Part shown: one piece after another, positions 53,653 to 63,723 of the stretch | Numbering within the stretch: position 1 is the first letter of the stretch | Layout of the letters: each line of letters opens with the position of its first letter | Origin: Rhodosalinus sp041365695 | GTDB lineage: Bacteria > Pseudomonadota > Alphaproteobacteria > Rhodobacterales > Rhodobacteraceae | NCBI RefSeq assembly: GCF_041365695.1 | Contig: NZ_JBGFSJ010000004.1 | Span: 124,001-188,000 of the forward strand | DNA: 64,000 nt | Direction: 5' to 3' | Translations under genes and position numbers: made by a program | Notes under the pieces: model-generated | What the model was told of the DNA's origin: nothing | Seen by the model: only the letters and a program-made list of their open reading frames with translations | The model's database searches: none

Positions 53653-54840
53653 TCAGGCGGCCTTCGCAGCGGCGCGCGCGGCGCTCGCCGCGCGATCGAG
53701 GCGGCGGAGCGCCTCCTGCGCCTCCTCCGCGCCGAGGTTGAGCGGCGGAAGCAGGCGCACCACGTTGTCGGCCGCGGGAACCGTGACGAGCGCCTCGTCA
53801 TAGCCCGCGCGCACCAGCTCCGCGGCCGGCAGCCGGCATTTCAGGCCGAGCATCAGGCCCGCGCCGCGCACCTCCTCGAAGACGTCCGGGTGGGCGGCGA
53901 CGAGCCCCTCGAGCCCCTGGCGCAGCGTGCCGCCCGTGGCGCGGACGCCGGACAGGAACGCGGGGTCGGCCAGGATCTCCATCACGCGCAGCCCCACCGC
54001 GCAGGCGAGCGGGTTGCCGCCATAGGTGGAGCCGTGGGTGCCCGCCGTCATGCCCGAGGCGGCGGTCTCGGTCGCCAGCACCGCGCCCAGCGGAAAGCCC
54101 CCGCCGATGCCCTTCGCCACCATCATGATGTCCGGCGCGACACCGGCCCATTCATGGGCGAAAAGCTTGCCCGTCCGGCCCATGCCGCATTGCACCTCGT
54201 CGAGGACGAGCAGCGTGCCGGTCTCGTCGCAGAGCTCCCGCAGACCGCGGAGGCAGACGTCCGGCAGCGGGCGGATGCCGCCCTCGCCCTGGATGGGCTC
54301 GATCAGGATCGCGGCGGTCTTCTCCGTCACCGCGGCGCGCAGCGCGTCGTGATCGCCCCAGGGCAGCTGGGTGAAGCCCGGCAGGAGGGGGCCAAACCCC
54401 TTCGTCATCTTCTCGGAGCCGGCCGCGGCGATCGCCGCCGAGGACCGCCCGTGGAAGGCACCCTCGAAGGCGATGATCTCGCTGCGCTCGGGCGCGCCGC
54501 GGTCGTGCCAGTACTTCCGCGCCATCTTGACGGCGAGTTCGCAGGACTCGGTGCCCGAATTGGTGAAGAACACCGTGTCGGCGAAGGTCTCCGCGACCAG
54601 CCGGTCGGCGAGCGCCTCCTGCTCGGGGATGCGGTAGAGGTTCGAGACATGCCAGAGCTTGGCGGCCTGCGCCGTGAGCGCCTCGACCAGCGCCGGATGG
54701 GCATGGCCGAGCGCGTTCACCGCGATCCCCGCGCCCATGTCGAGGAAGCGGCGGCCGTCGGCCTCGGCGAGCCAGGCGCCCTCCCCCTTCACGAAGGTCA
54801 GCGGTGCGCGCGCGTAGGTCGGCAGAACGGACGGGATCAT
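53653..54840 (-). CDS. argD: acetylornithine/succinylornithine aminotransferase
   Basis: This 395-residue PLP fold-type I transaminase of arginine synthesis has FFTNSGTESCELAVKMARK, EPIQGEGGIRP, LVLDEVQCGMGRTG and the PLP lysine in MVAKGIGGGFPLGAVLA. I chose ATG 54840 (MIPSVLPTY) because GAAGGA is eight nt upstream; ATG 54846 would sit too close to it. It forms an argD-argF unit. An arginine-rich mini-ORF lies upstream. Confidence 0.95.
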   Translation of the reverse strand: MIPSVLPTYARAPLTFVKGEGAWLAEADGRRFLDMGAGIAVNALGHAHPALVEALTAQAAKLWHVSNLYRIPEQEALADRLVAETFADTVFFTNSGTESCELAVKMARKYWHDRGAPERSEIIAFEGAFHGRSSAAIAAAGSEKMTKGFGPLLPGFTQLPWGDHDALRAAVTEKTAAILIEPIQGEGGIRPLPDVCLRGLRELCDETGTLLVLDEVQCGMGRTGKLFAHEWAGVAPDIMMVAKGIGGGFPLGAVLATETAASGMTAGTHGSTYGGNPLACAVGLRVMEILADPAFLSGVRATGGTLRQGLEGLVAAHPDVFEEVRGAGLMLGLKCRLPAAELVRAGYDEALVTVPAADNVVRLLPPLNLGAEEAQEALRRLDRAASAARAAAKAA

Positions 54841-54869
54841 GGGCATGGTCCTTCGGGTTCGAAGCCCCT

Positions 54870-54898
54870 TGAGTGCCGCAGCGGCAGGGGCAAGTCAA
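54870..54898 (-). promoter_or_regulatory. weak candidate promoter of argD
   Basis: Minus strand TTGACT (54898-54893), 17 nt, CACTCA (54875-54870). The -10 is poor. If real, transcription starts downstream of the arginine-rich mini-ORF, which would then not be a leader for it. Confidence 0.28.
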
Positions 54899-54940
54899 TC
54901 TGCAGGGGGGAAGAGCGCCACGCGTCGGGCGCCCGGCGCG

Positions 54941-54991
54941 TCAGGCGCGGCGGGGGCGTCGTCGGGTACGAAGGGCGGCAGCGTGGCTCAT
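54941..54991 (-). CDS. possible arginine-rich leader peptide upstream of argDF
   Basis: A 16-codon ORF (MSHAAALRTRRRPRRA) with AAGGAAG six nt before the ATG, six of 16 residues being Arg. A hairpin (54913-54934, one G-U pair) follows shortly after the stop, though with no U-run. Position before arginine genes suggests attenuation. In such GC-rich DNA Arg codons are frequent, so this is tentative. Confidence 0.3.
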   Translation of the reverse strand: MSHAAALRTRRRPRRA

Positions 54992-55050
54992 GGGGTCTTC
55001 CTTAGCCCGGATGCGCCCCGGCCGGAAGCGAAAACCCGCCCCGCGCAGGG

Positions 55051-55818
55051 TCACGCAAAGGGATCCTCGGGGTAGCCGGCCCCGGCGAGGTAGAGGCCGT
55101 GGGGCGGACAGACCGGCCCGCAGGCCGCCCGGTCGCGCGCTTCGAGCGCGGCCTTCACGTCCTCGGGCGCCCAGGCGCCGGCGCCCACGCGCTCCAGCGT
55201 GCCCACGATGGAGCGCACCTGGTTGTGCAGGAAGGACCGCGCACGGAGATGGAACCGCAGCTCGGGGCCGGACGGGCCCTCCACCCGCTCCACCGACAGC
55301 GCGTCGAGCGTCTTGACCGGGCTCTTCGCCTGGCAGATGGAACTGCGGAAAGTGGTGAAGTCGTGCCGTCCCACCAGATGCGCGGCGCCCGCGCGCACCG
55401 CCTCGAGATCGAGCTCGCGCGGCACCTGCCAGACAAGCCCGGCGTCGATGGTGGCCGGCGCGCGGCGCATCAGGAGCCGGAAGAGGTAGCGCCGCTCCAC
55501 CGCCGAGAAGCGCGCGTGCCAGTCCTGCGCCACGCGGGCCGCGGAGAGCACGGCGACCGGCGCGGGCTTCAGATGGTGGTTGAGCGCCTGCGACAGGCGG
55601 AACGGATCCCAGTCCTTGGCGGTGTCGCAATGGGCGACCTGGCCCAGCGCGTGCACGCCGGCATCGGTGCGTCCGGCGCCGGCGATGGTGTGGGGGCCCG
55701 GTTCCAGCTTCGCAAGCGCCTCTTCCAGCGCGCCCTGCACCGAAGGCTGGTCGGCCTGGCGCTGCCAGCCCGCAAAGGGGCCGCCGTGATACTCGATGCG
55801 AAGGGCGTAGCGAGGCAT
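55051..55818 (-). CDS. truA: tRNA pseudouridine(38-40) synthase
   Basis: The 255-residue enzyme has YHGGPFAGWQRQ, the catalytic aspartate in AGAGRTDAGVHALGQ, the RYLFRL strand and RSFLHNQVRSIVGTL. It modifies the anticodon arm of many tRNAs. ATG 55818 gives MPRYALRIEYHGG; an upstream in-frame ATG would add 12 unconserved residues. Confidence 0.96.
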   Translation of the reverse strand: MPRYALRIEYHGGPFAGWQRQADQPSVQGALEEALAKLEPGPHTIAGAGRTDAGVHALGQVAHCDTAKDWDPFRLSQALNHHLKPAPVAVLSAARVAQDWHARFSAVERRYLFRLLMRRAPATIDAGLVWQVPRELDLEAVRAGAAHLVGRHDFTTFRSSICQAKSPVKTLDALSVERVEGPSGPELRFHLRARSFLHNQVRSIVGTLERVGAGAWAPEDVKAALEARDRAACGPVCPPHGLYLAGAGYPEDPFA

Positions 55819-55940
55819 GGCGAGGCGCATAGGCAAGGATGCCGGCGCGGGCAATCCCCGCGGGCCGTTTCAGGAAAAGACCCCGCGCGGGTCAACCGGC
55901 GCGGGGTCCTGATGGTCACATGAGCCTGACTGTCGCCCGG

Positions 55941-57863
<1,923 letters not shown>

Positions 57864-57917
57864 GGGGGAAACTCCTATGTCAGGTGCGCGCATGGTTAGC
57901 ACGGGTGGCTGACGCAT

Positions 57918-57945
57918 TAAATAGACATCCCCCGCCGGGGATCAA
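57918..57945 (-). promoter_or_regulatory. predicted promoter of ftsH
   Basis: Minus strand TTGATC (57945-57940), 16 nt, TATTTA (57923-57918), about 48 nt leader. It lies in the 121-nt gap after tilS, so ftsH can be transcribed separately from the tol genes. Confidence 0.5.
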
Positions 57946-57984
57946 TGCAAAGGGGCGCGGCGCAGGCGCGCGGCACGCGCAATT

Positions 57985-59334
57985 TCAGAACGCGATGCCC
58001 GCCGGCGCACGCGGCGGGCGCAGCGACAGCGCCTCCGGCGCGCCGATCCCGAGCGCCGGGCAGGCCGCGAGATGCGTGCCGTCGAACAGGGCGGGCAGCG
58101 CATGGGCGGCCCGGGCGGGCGGCGCACCGGGCGGCTTCGTCTCCACCTGCGCCCAGCCCTCGGGGCCGAGCGCGCGGATGACGTGGGTCTCGCAGGGATG
58201 AACGACCTGCCAGCGCGCATCCCAGCGCCGCCCCGCGTGGGCCGGCGTCTCCATCCCGCGAACGGTCGAATGCTCGCGGAAGACGCGGATCGCCGCGCCC
58301 TCCACGCGCAGTTCGCAGCCGTGCAACGTGCCCCCTCCCCCCGAGAGCAGACGGTCGAGCAGCGCCTCGAGCGGGCGCGCGCGCGGCCTGTAGGGCGCGG
58401 ACGCCACCCATTGCAGCGCCGCGGCCAGCACCCGCAGCTGCGTGTCCGTCTCCACCTTCGCCAAGCCGTCCCGGTCGAGAAGCAGGTCGCCCGTGGGCAC
58501 CCCGCAGCATTCGGCCCGGCGCGCGATTCGCGACGCAACGTCGGCCGCCCGCGCCTCGAGCGCGGCCCGCGCGCGCGCCAGCCGCGCTGCGGTCTCCGCG
58601 ATGGGTTCCACGCCCAGCCCCTCCGCCTCGAGATCGGCAAGCAGACGCCGGATGCGCGCGCGCCCGAAGGCCGGGTCCTCGTTGCCGGGATCCTCGACCC
58701 AGCGCCCCTTGAGGACACCGAGGTAGAAGCGCAGATCCTTCCGCCGCTCGCCCAGCAGGGGGCGGACGACCTCGAAGCCGGGCGGCGCGCCCGGCGCCGC
58801 CCCGGGCGGGCGCGTCCGCGCCGCGATCTCCCCTTCCGAGAGGGGCGCAGGTGCCTCTCCGTGCGGGACGACACGGCGCCGCGGCGCCATCGCCGACAGC
58901 CCTTCCACACCGGATCCCCGGGCGAGCCGCATCACGAAGGTCTCGGCGGTGTCGTCGAGCGTGTGCGCGAAAAGCACATGGCGGATGCTGCCGCGCCAGC
59001 GGTCGATCAGCGCCAGGCGCGCGCGGCGCGCGGCATCCTGAAGATTGCCCGCGCCGTCCCAGTGCCAGCGCAGCGTGGCATGGGGCCAGCCCAGATCGCG
59101 GCAGGTTCCGGCCACCATCCGGGCCTCGGCGGCGCTTTCGGGTCGCAGGCCGTGATCGACGGTCACCACCCAGAGCCGCACGCCCCAGCTGCGGGTCCAG
59201 TTATGGGCGAGATACAGCATCGCCATGCTGTCCCCCCCGCCCGAGACGGCGAGCGCGATGTCGGACGGGAACTCTGGCCCGAGCAGGCTGCCCATGGATG
59301 CGGCGAAACGCGCATCCGGGCCGGCTTCGCTCAC
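57985..59334 (-). CDS. tilS: tRNA(Ile)-lysidine synthase
   Basis: The 449-residue N-type PP-loop ATPase has SGGGDS at 31-36, VDHGLRPESAAEA, HTLDDTAETFVMRLARGSG and RPLLGERRKDLRFYL. It converts C34 of the CAU-anticodon tRNA-Ile to lysidine. The GTG start overlaps the cpoB stop (GTGA). Confidence 0.95.
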   Translation of the reverse strand: MSEAGPDARFAASMGSLLGPEFPSDIALAVSGGGDSMAMLYLAHNWTRSWGVRLWVVTVDHGLRPESAAEARMVAGTCRDLGWPHATLRWHWDGAGNLQDAARRARLALIDRWRGSIRHVLFAHTLDDTAETFVMRLARGSGVEGLSAMAPRRRVVPHGEAPAPLSEGEIAARTRPPGAAPGAPPGFEVVRPLLGERRKDLRFYLGVLKGRWVEDPGNEDPAFGRARIRRLLADLEAEGLGVEPIAETAARLARARAALEARAADVASRIARRAECCGVPTGDLLLDRDGLAKVETDTQLRVLAAALQWVASAPYRPRARPLEALLDRLLSGGGGTLHGCELRVEGAAIRVFREHSTVRGMETPAHAGRRWDARWQVVHPCETHVIRALGPEGWAQVETKPPGAPPARAAHALPALFDGTHLAACPALGIGAPEALSLRPPRAPAGIAF

Positions 59335-60170
59335 GGGCAGCCGAGCCCGCCCTGACGCTCCGCCGCATCGTCCGCGGCCTGCGAGCCGGGAAAACGGACG
59401 CCGACATCGGCGAGGATCTGGCAGGCCGCGTCGATCCGGTCGAGCGCGGCCAGCGCCGCGCCGAGACGATAGAGCGTTTCGGGCGCCGCACCGGCGTCGG
59501 GATGCGCGCTGAACCCGTCGAGATAGACCTGCGCGGCGCCGCGCATGTCCTCCTGCGCCTCGAGCGCGCGGCCGAGACCCAGGTAGACCTGCGGTTCCAG
59601 CGGGCTGCCGGGATAGGTTTCCCGGAAGCGCCCGAACGCCTCCGCCGCCTCTTCGTGGCGTCCCTCCGCCAGCGCGGCCTCCGCGCGCTCGAAATCGGAC
59701 CGCTCGCTCACGGCGAGCTGGGGGGTGTCCGTCCCGCCCTGTCCCGCGGGGGACGCTGGCGCCGGGCCGGGCAGCGGGTCCGCCGGCAGGCCGCCCAGGG
59801 TGGGCGTCTCGCCCAGCGCGCTCACGTCGCCGCCCTCGAGTTCCACGAGGCGGAACTCCAGGTCGCCGATGCGGTTCGTGCCGTCCTCGACGATGCGCGC
59901 GATGCGGTATTCCAGCTCCTCGGTGCGCGCGGTGAGGCGCTGCAGCGCGCTTTCGATGGAATCGAGCCGTTCCAGCGACGACCCGCCCGCGACGCTCATG
60001 TCCGGGCTGCCCGTCGTGGCAAGCTCGCGCCGCAGGCGCTGGATCTCGACGTTCAGGACGGTGAGATCCTGGCGGATGTCGGCCAGCGTGCGCGCGCGAT
60101 CGGCCTCCTGCGCGGCCGCGGCCACCGGCACGAGCAGAAGGGCCGCCGCGAGAATCGCCGCGAAACGCAT
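59331..60170 (-). CDS. cpoB: cell division coordinator CpoB (YbgF)
   Basis: This 279-residue periplasmic protein has a signal peptide (cleavage after AAAAQ), a coiled-coil trimerisation region (about 30-100, LNVEIQRLRREL and IESALQRLTARTEELEYRIARI), a Pro/Gly linker and C-terminal TPR repeats from about 155. It works with Tol-Pal and PBP1B during constriction. It follows pal by 7 nt. Confidence 0.93.
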   Translation of the reverse strand: MRFAAILAAALLLVPVAAAAQEADRARTLADIRQDLTVLNVEIQRLRRELATTGSPDMSVAGGSSLERLDSIESALQRLTARTEELEYRIARIVEDGTNRIGDLEFRLVELEGGDVSALGETPTLGGLPADPLPGPAPASPAGQGGTDTPQLAVSERSDFERAEAALAEGRHEEAAEAFGRFRETYPGSPLEPQVYLGLGRALEAQEDMRGAAQVYLDGFSAHPDAGAAPETLYRLGAALAALDRIDAACQILADVGVRFPGSQAADDAAERQGGLGCP

Positions 60171-60177
60171 GACGGCC

Positions 60178-60696
60178 TCAGGCCCCCGTCCCGATCGCCA
60201 GCACCGTCACCGCGCGGCGGTTCCGGCTGTAGCAGCTCTCGTCCGAGCAGACCGCCACCGGGCGCTCCTTGCCGAAGCTCACGGTGCTCAGGCGGCTGCC
60301 CGCCACGCCGCGGCTGACGAGGTAGTCGCGCACGGCGTTCGCGCGGCGGTCGCCCAGCGCGATGTTGTATTCGCGGGTGCCCTGCTCGTCGGCGTGGCCC
60401 TCGATCACGGCGCTGTAGTCGGGGTTCCGGCTCAGCCAGTCGGCCTGCGCGTCGAGCACGGCGCGCGCCTCCGATCCCAGGGTGGACTGGTCGACCGCGA
60501 AGAAGACCCGGTCGCCCACGGCTTCCTGGAAGTAGGCCCGGCTCGTGGGGTCGCTCGCCGACCCCGCCGCACCGGTGCCCGCGCTGGCGCCTGCACCGGT
60601 GCCGGATGCGGCCATGTCGTCGAAACGTCCGGCGTCGGTGCAGGCGCCCAGCGCCAGCCCCGCCGCGAGTAGTGCCGCCTTGCCGAAAAGTGTCAT
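60178..60696 (-). CDS. pal: peptidoglycan-associated lipoprotein Pal
   Basis: The 172-residue protein has a lipobox LGAC (Cys 19), a Gly/Ala/Ser linker, then an OmpA-like domain with VFFAVDQSTLGSEARAVLDAQADWL, EGHADEQGTREYN and LGDRRANAVRDYL. It anchors the outer membrane to peptidoglycan and binds TolB. Confidence 0.96.
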   Translation of the reverse strand: MTLFGKAALLAAGLALGACTDAGRFDDMAASGTGAGASAGTGAAGSASDPTSRAYFQEAVGDRVFFAVDQSTLGSEARAVLDAQADWLSRNPDYSAVIEGHADEQGTREYNIALGDRRANAVRDYLVSRGVAGSRLSTVSFGKERPVAVCSDESCYSRNRRAVTVLAIGTGA

Positions 60697-60746
60697 CTCA
60701 GTTTTCCCGCTCGATGGTTGTTGTTTGGTCCTGATTACCATATCGC

Positions 60747-60766
60747 CCCGCGCTTGGGAACGCGGG
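60747..60766 (-). other. intergenic hairpin between tolB and pal
   Basis: CCCGCG / CGCGGG arms (60747-60752, 60761-60766) with an 8-nt loop in the 75-nt tolB-pal gap. It may be an mRNA-processing or stability element that boosts pal; no T-tract. Confidence 0.35.
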
Positions 60767-60771
60767 TTGCG

Positions 60772-62091
60772 TCACTGCTGCAAGGGCCCCCAGGACGGGT
60801 CCGAGGCGCCGGCGGGCGTCGGAACCCGCTTCAGGTTGCGGCCCGACACGTCCACGGAATAAAGCGCGGCGGAGCCCTGGGCTCCCTGCGTTTCCCGGGT
60901 GAACATGATCACCCGGCCATTGGGCGACCATGTCGGCCCCTCGTCGAGGAAGCTTGCCGTCAGCAACCGCTCTTCCGAGCCGTCGGTGCGCATCACGCCG
61001 ATGTGAAAGCGCCCCTCGGCCTGCTTCGTGAACGCGATGAGATCACCGCGGGGCGACCAGACCGGCGTGCCGTAGCGGCCCGGCCCGAAGCTGATCCGGG
61101 TGGCCTCGCCCCCGCTTGCGGGCATTATGTAGATCTGCTGCGTGCCCGAGCGGTCGCTTTCGAAGACGATCCGCCGCCCGTCGGGCGAGAAGCTCGGCGC
61201 CGTCTCGATCGAGGGCGCCGATGTCAGCCGCCGGCTCTGTCCGCTGGCGATCTCGGTGACGTAGATGTCGGTGTTGCCGCCCTGGGCGAGGGAAAAGACC
61301 ACCTGCCGCGCATCCGGCGAGAAGCGCGGGGAAAAGGTGTTGGCGCCGTCCGGAGTCGGCAGCACGCGCCGGCTTACCGACCCGACGTCGAGCAGGTAGA
61401 CCCGCGGCGATCCGGTCTCGTAGCTGGTATAGAGGACGCGCTGCCCGTCGGGCGAGAAGCGCGGGTTCAGCACGATGGCGGAACTGTCGGTCAGGTACTG
61501 CACGTTCGCGCCGTCGTAATCCATGATGCCGAGGCGCTTGCGCCGGTCGTCCTTGGGCCCGGTCTCGGCCACGAAGACCACGCGGCTGTCGAAATAGCCG
61601 TCCTCGCCCGTGATGCGCGAATAGACGGCGTCGGAGACCTTGTGCGCCATGCGCCGCCAGCCCTCCGTCGTGCCGGAGAATTGCAGCCCCTGCCCGAGTT
61701 CCCGGTCGGCGAAGACGTCCCAGACCCGGAACTTCACGGTCAGGCGGTCGCCCTGCTGGGCCACCGCCCCGGTGACGAGCGCCTGCGCGTTCACCGCCTT
61801 CCAGTCGGCGAACTGCACCGGGCTCGCGAAGCTGGTGATCGCGGAGATATGCGCCTCGCGCGGGACCTCGCGGAACAGTCCGGTTCCGGTCAGATCCGCG
61901 GCGACCACGCGGGCGAGCCGCTCGCCCCACTCCGCCGCGCCGGGCGTCTCGGCGACGAAATCGGGCACGGCGTAGGGCAACGGCTCCACCACGCCTTCGG
62001 TAATCTCGATCCGCAGTGGACCGTCCTGCGCCGCAACGGGCGTGGCGAACGCCCAGAGCGCCGCAAGAGCCATGGCCAGTCGTCCGATCAT
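60772..62091 (-). CDS. tolB: Tol-Pal system protein TolB
   Basis: This 439-residue periplasmic protein has a signal peptide (ATPVAAQ), an N-terminal alpha/beta domain and a six-bladed beta-propeller with repeats of the type PRFSPDGQRVLYTSY, PSFSPDGRRIVFESD and PVWSPRGDLIAFTKQ. It couples TolA to Pal. The ATG overlaps the tolA stop by 4 nt. Confidence 0.97.
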   Translation of the reverse strand: MIGRLAMALAALWAFATPVAAQDGPLRIEITEGVVEPLPYAVPDFVAETPGAAEWGERLARVVAADLTGTGLFREVPREAHISAITSFASPVQFADWKAVNAQALVTGAVAQQGDRLTVKFRVWDVFADRELGQGLQFSGTTEGWRRMAHKVSDAVYSRITGEDGYFDSRVVFVAETGPKDDRRKRLGIMDYDGANVQYLTDSSAIVLNPRFSPDGQRVLYTSYETGSPRVYLLDVGSVSRRVLPTPDGANTFSPRFSPDARQVVFSLAQGGNTDIYVTEIASGQSRRLTSAPSIETAPSFSPDGRRIVFESDRSGTQQIYIMPASGGEATRISFGPGRYGTPVWSPRGDLIAFTKQAEGRFHIGVMRTDGSEERLLTASFLDEGPTWSPNGRVIMFTRETQGAQGSAALYSVDVSGRNLKRVPTPAGASDPSWGPLQQ

Positions 62092-63233
62092 CGCACCCTC
62101 ATGTTCTCAGGATTGAACGTCATTTCAATATCACGCCACTGGTCGTATTTCTCGGGCGGAAGGTCGTAGCCGCCCCGCTCGCAGCGCAGCACCGCGCGCC
62201 GGGCCGCCTGGTAGGCGGTGTCCACCGCGCGACCCTCCCCGCCCTCGGACGAGACGAGGCGCAGCGAGTCCTGCATGACGGTGCCGTCCCGGCTCAGCGA
62301 CATCGCCAGCGTCACCGTCACGTTCGCGGCCTGGCTGCCCACGTCCACCACCCAGCACTCCTGCACCGCCACCCGGAGCGCGTCGCGCTCCGCGCCCGTC
62401 AGCGGCGGCCCGCCCGCACCCGAACCGCCGCCGCCGAGCGCCTCGGCGAGCATCTCGTCAACCGCGCTTCGGTTCACGTCGTCCGGCGCGGGGCTCGGCG
62501 CGTCTTCGGTCTCCTCGGCAGGGGCCTCCGGCGCCGCCGGTGCCGCCGGCTCGGGCGGCGGAGCGGCGGCCAGACGTTCGGGGCGCGCGCGGGGGCGCGG
62601 CGTGGCGTCGGGCGCGGCGTCGCGCTCTTCCGCCTCGGTGACGATCTCGGTCGTGGCCTCCTCCGGCGCGGTGGGCTCCGGCTCCGGCTCCGGCGCGGGC
62701 TCGGGCACAGGCTCGGGCGCGACCTGCGCGGGCGGAACCGTGTCGGGTGCGGTCTCGGCCCCGGGCGGGGGCGGCGGCGCGGGGGTCGGGGCGACCCGGT
62801 CGGCCGGGCGCGGTTCGGGCCGGGGCGTCGCATCGGGCAACAGAATCGCGGTGTCCTCCGGCTGGGCGAGCTCGGGCACGCTGTCGGCGACCTCGGCCTC
62901 GGGCGCCGGCGCCTCGGGCGGAGCCTCGGGGGCCCTGTCCGGCTGCGGTTCCGCGGTCTCGGGCGGCGCCTGGGGCCGCACCGGCGGCGGCTCGGGCGCG
63001 GGCGCCTCGGGCACCGGTGCGGACTCGGGGGCCGGCTCTGCAAGGCCGTCGACGCCCGGCGCGGCCTCCGGCGGAGCCTGCGCCGCCATGATCGCGGCGT
63101 ATTCCTCTCCGGTGATGACCGAGACCTCCGTCACCTCGAAGGGCAACGGCTCGGTGCGGAACGCACCGCCGAGAAAGGCCCAGGCGATCAGCAGGACGTG
63201 CCCGGCTCCGGAGATATAGTGGCCCGCATGCAC
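62088..63233 (-). CDS. tolA: TolA-like energy transducer (Pro/Ala/Glu-rich)
   Basis: The 381-residue protein has one N-terminal membrane helix (about 7-25), a long Pro/Glu/Ala-rich middle (about 50-270) instead of the helical Ala/Lys domain of E. coli, and a folded C-terminal domain (about 285-381). Synteny identifies it as TolA. GTG 63233 overlaps none of tolR; GAGG lies upstream. Confidence 0.87.
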   Translation of the reverse strand: MHAGHYISGAGHVLLIAWAFLGGAFRTEPLPFEVTEVSVITGEEYAAIMAAQAPPEAAPGVDGLAEPAPESAPVPEAPAPEPPPVRPQAPPETAEPQPDRAPEAPPEAPAPEAEVADSVPELAQPEDTAILLPDATPRPEPRPADRVAPTPAPPPPPGAETAPDTVPPAQVAPEPVPEPAPEPEPEPTAPEEATTEIVTEAEERDAAPDATPRPRARPERLAAAPPPEPAAPAAPEAPAEETEDAPSPAPDDVNRSAVDEMLAEALGGGGSGAGGPPLTGAERDALRVAVQECWVVDVGSQAANVTVTLAMSLSRDGTVMQDSLRLVSSEGGEGRAVDTAYQAARRAVLRCERGGYDLPPEKYDQWRDIEMTFNPENMRVR

Positions 63234-63242
63234 CGGCCGTCC

Positions 63243-63719
63243 TCACTCCTCTCCGCCGTCGAAGGCGGGTCCGCCGGCATCGGTGACAAGCCCGATATCC
63301 GAGAAGCCGCCCGCGTTCAGCGCACCCATCACCTGCACCACGCGCTCGTAGGGCACGGCCCCGTCGGCGCGCAGGAAGACGCGGCGGCTGTCGCGCTCGG
63401 CGGCGATGGCGCGCAGCCGCGGCAGGAGGTCGCCCGGCGCGACCTCGGTGGTCTGGATGGCGATCCCGCCGTCGGCGGTCACGGTCACGGTAAGCGGCTC
63501 CTCCTGCTCGGCGGGCAGCGAGCGCGCTGCGGTTTCCGGCAGCTGGACCGGAACGCCCACCGTCATGAGCGGCGCGGCCACCATGAAGATGATCAGCAGC
63601 ACCAGCATCACGTCGACGAAGGGCGTGACGTTGATCTCGGCCATGGGCACCGCGCGGCGGCGGCGCCGACTGCGCCGGCCTCCGCCGCCTCCGGCCCCGG
63701 GCATGAGCCCCGCGCCCAT
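63243..63719 (-). CDS. tolR: TolR / ExbD-family proton-channel protein
   Basis: This 158-residue protein has a basic, Gly/Arg-rich cytoplasmic N-terminus, then MAEINVTPFVDVMLVLLIIFMVAAPL (the proton-relay aspartate is in PFVDVML) and a periplasmic dimer domain. With TolQ it uses the proton gradient to energise TolA. Confidence 0.95.
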   Translation of the reverse strand: MGAGLMPGAGGGGGRRSRRRRRAVPMAEINVTPFVDVMLVLLIIFMVAAPLMTVGVPVQLPETAARSLPAEQEEPLTVTVTADGGIAIQTTEVAPGDLLPRLRAIAAERDSRRVFLRADGAVPYERVVQVMGALNAGGFSDIGLVTDAGGPAFDGGEE

Positions 63720-63723
63720 CGGC

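Noticed and set aside
54852..54866. GGGTTCGAAGCCC resembling a tRNA T-arm
   Set aside because: No acceptor stem, D-arm or anticodon arm fits around it, and it lies directly before the argD start.
62474..63091. Pro/Glu/Ala repeats in tolA considered as a DNA repeat array
   Set aside because: The repeats are low-complexity protein sequence typical of alphaproteobacterial TolA linkers, not regular DNA units.
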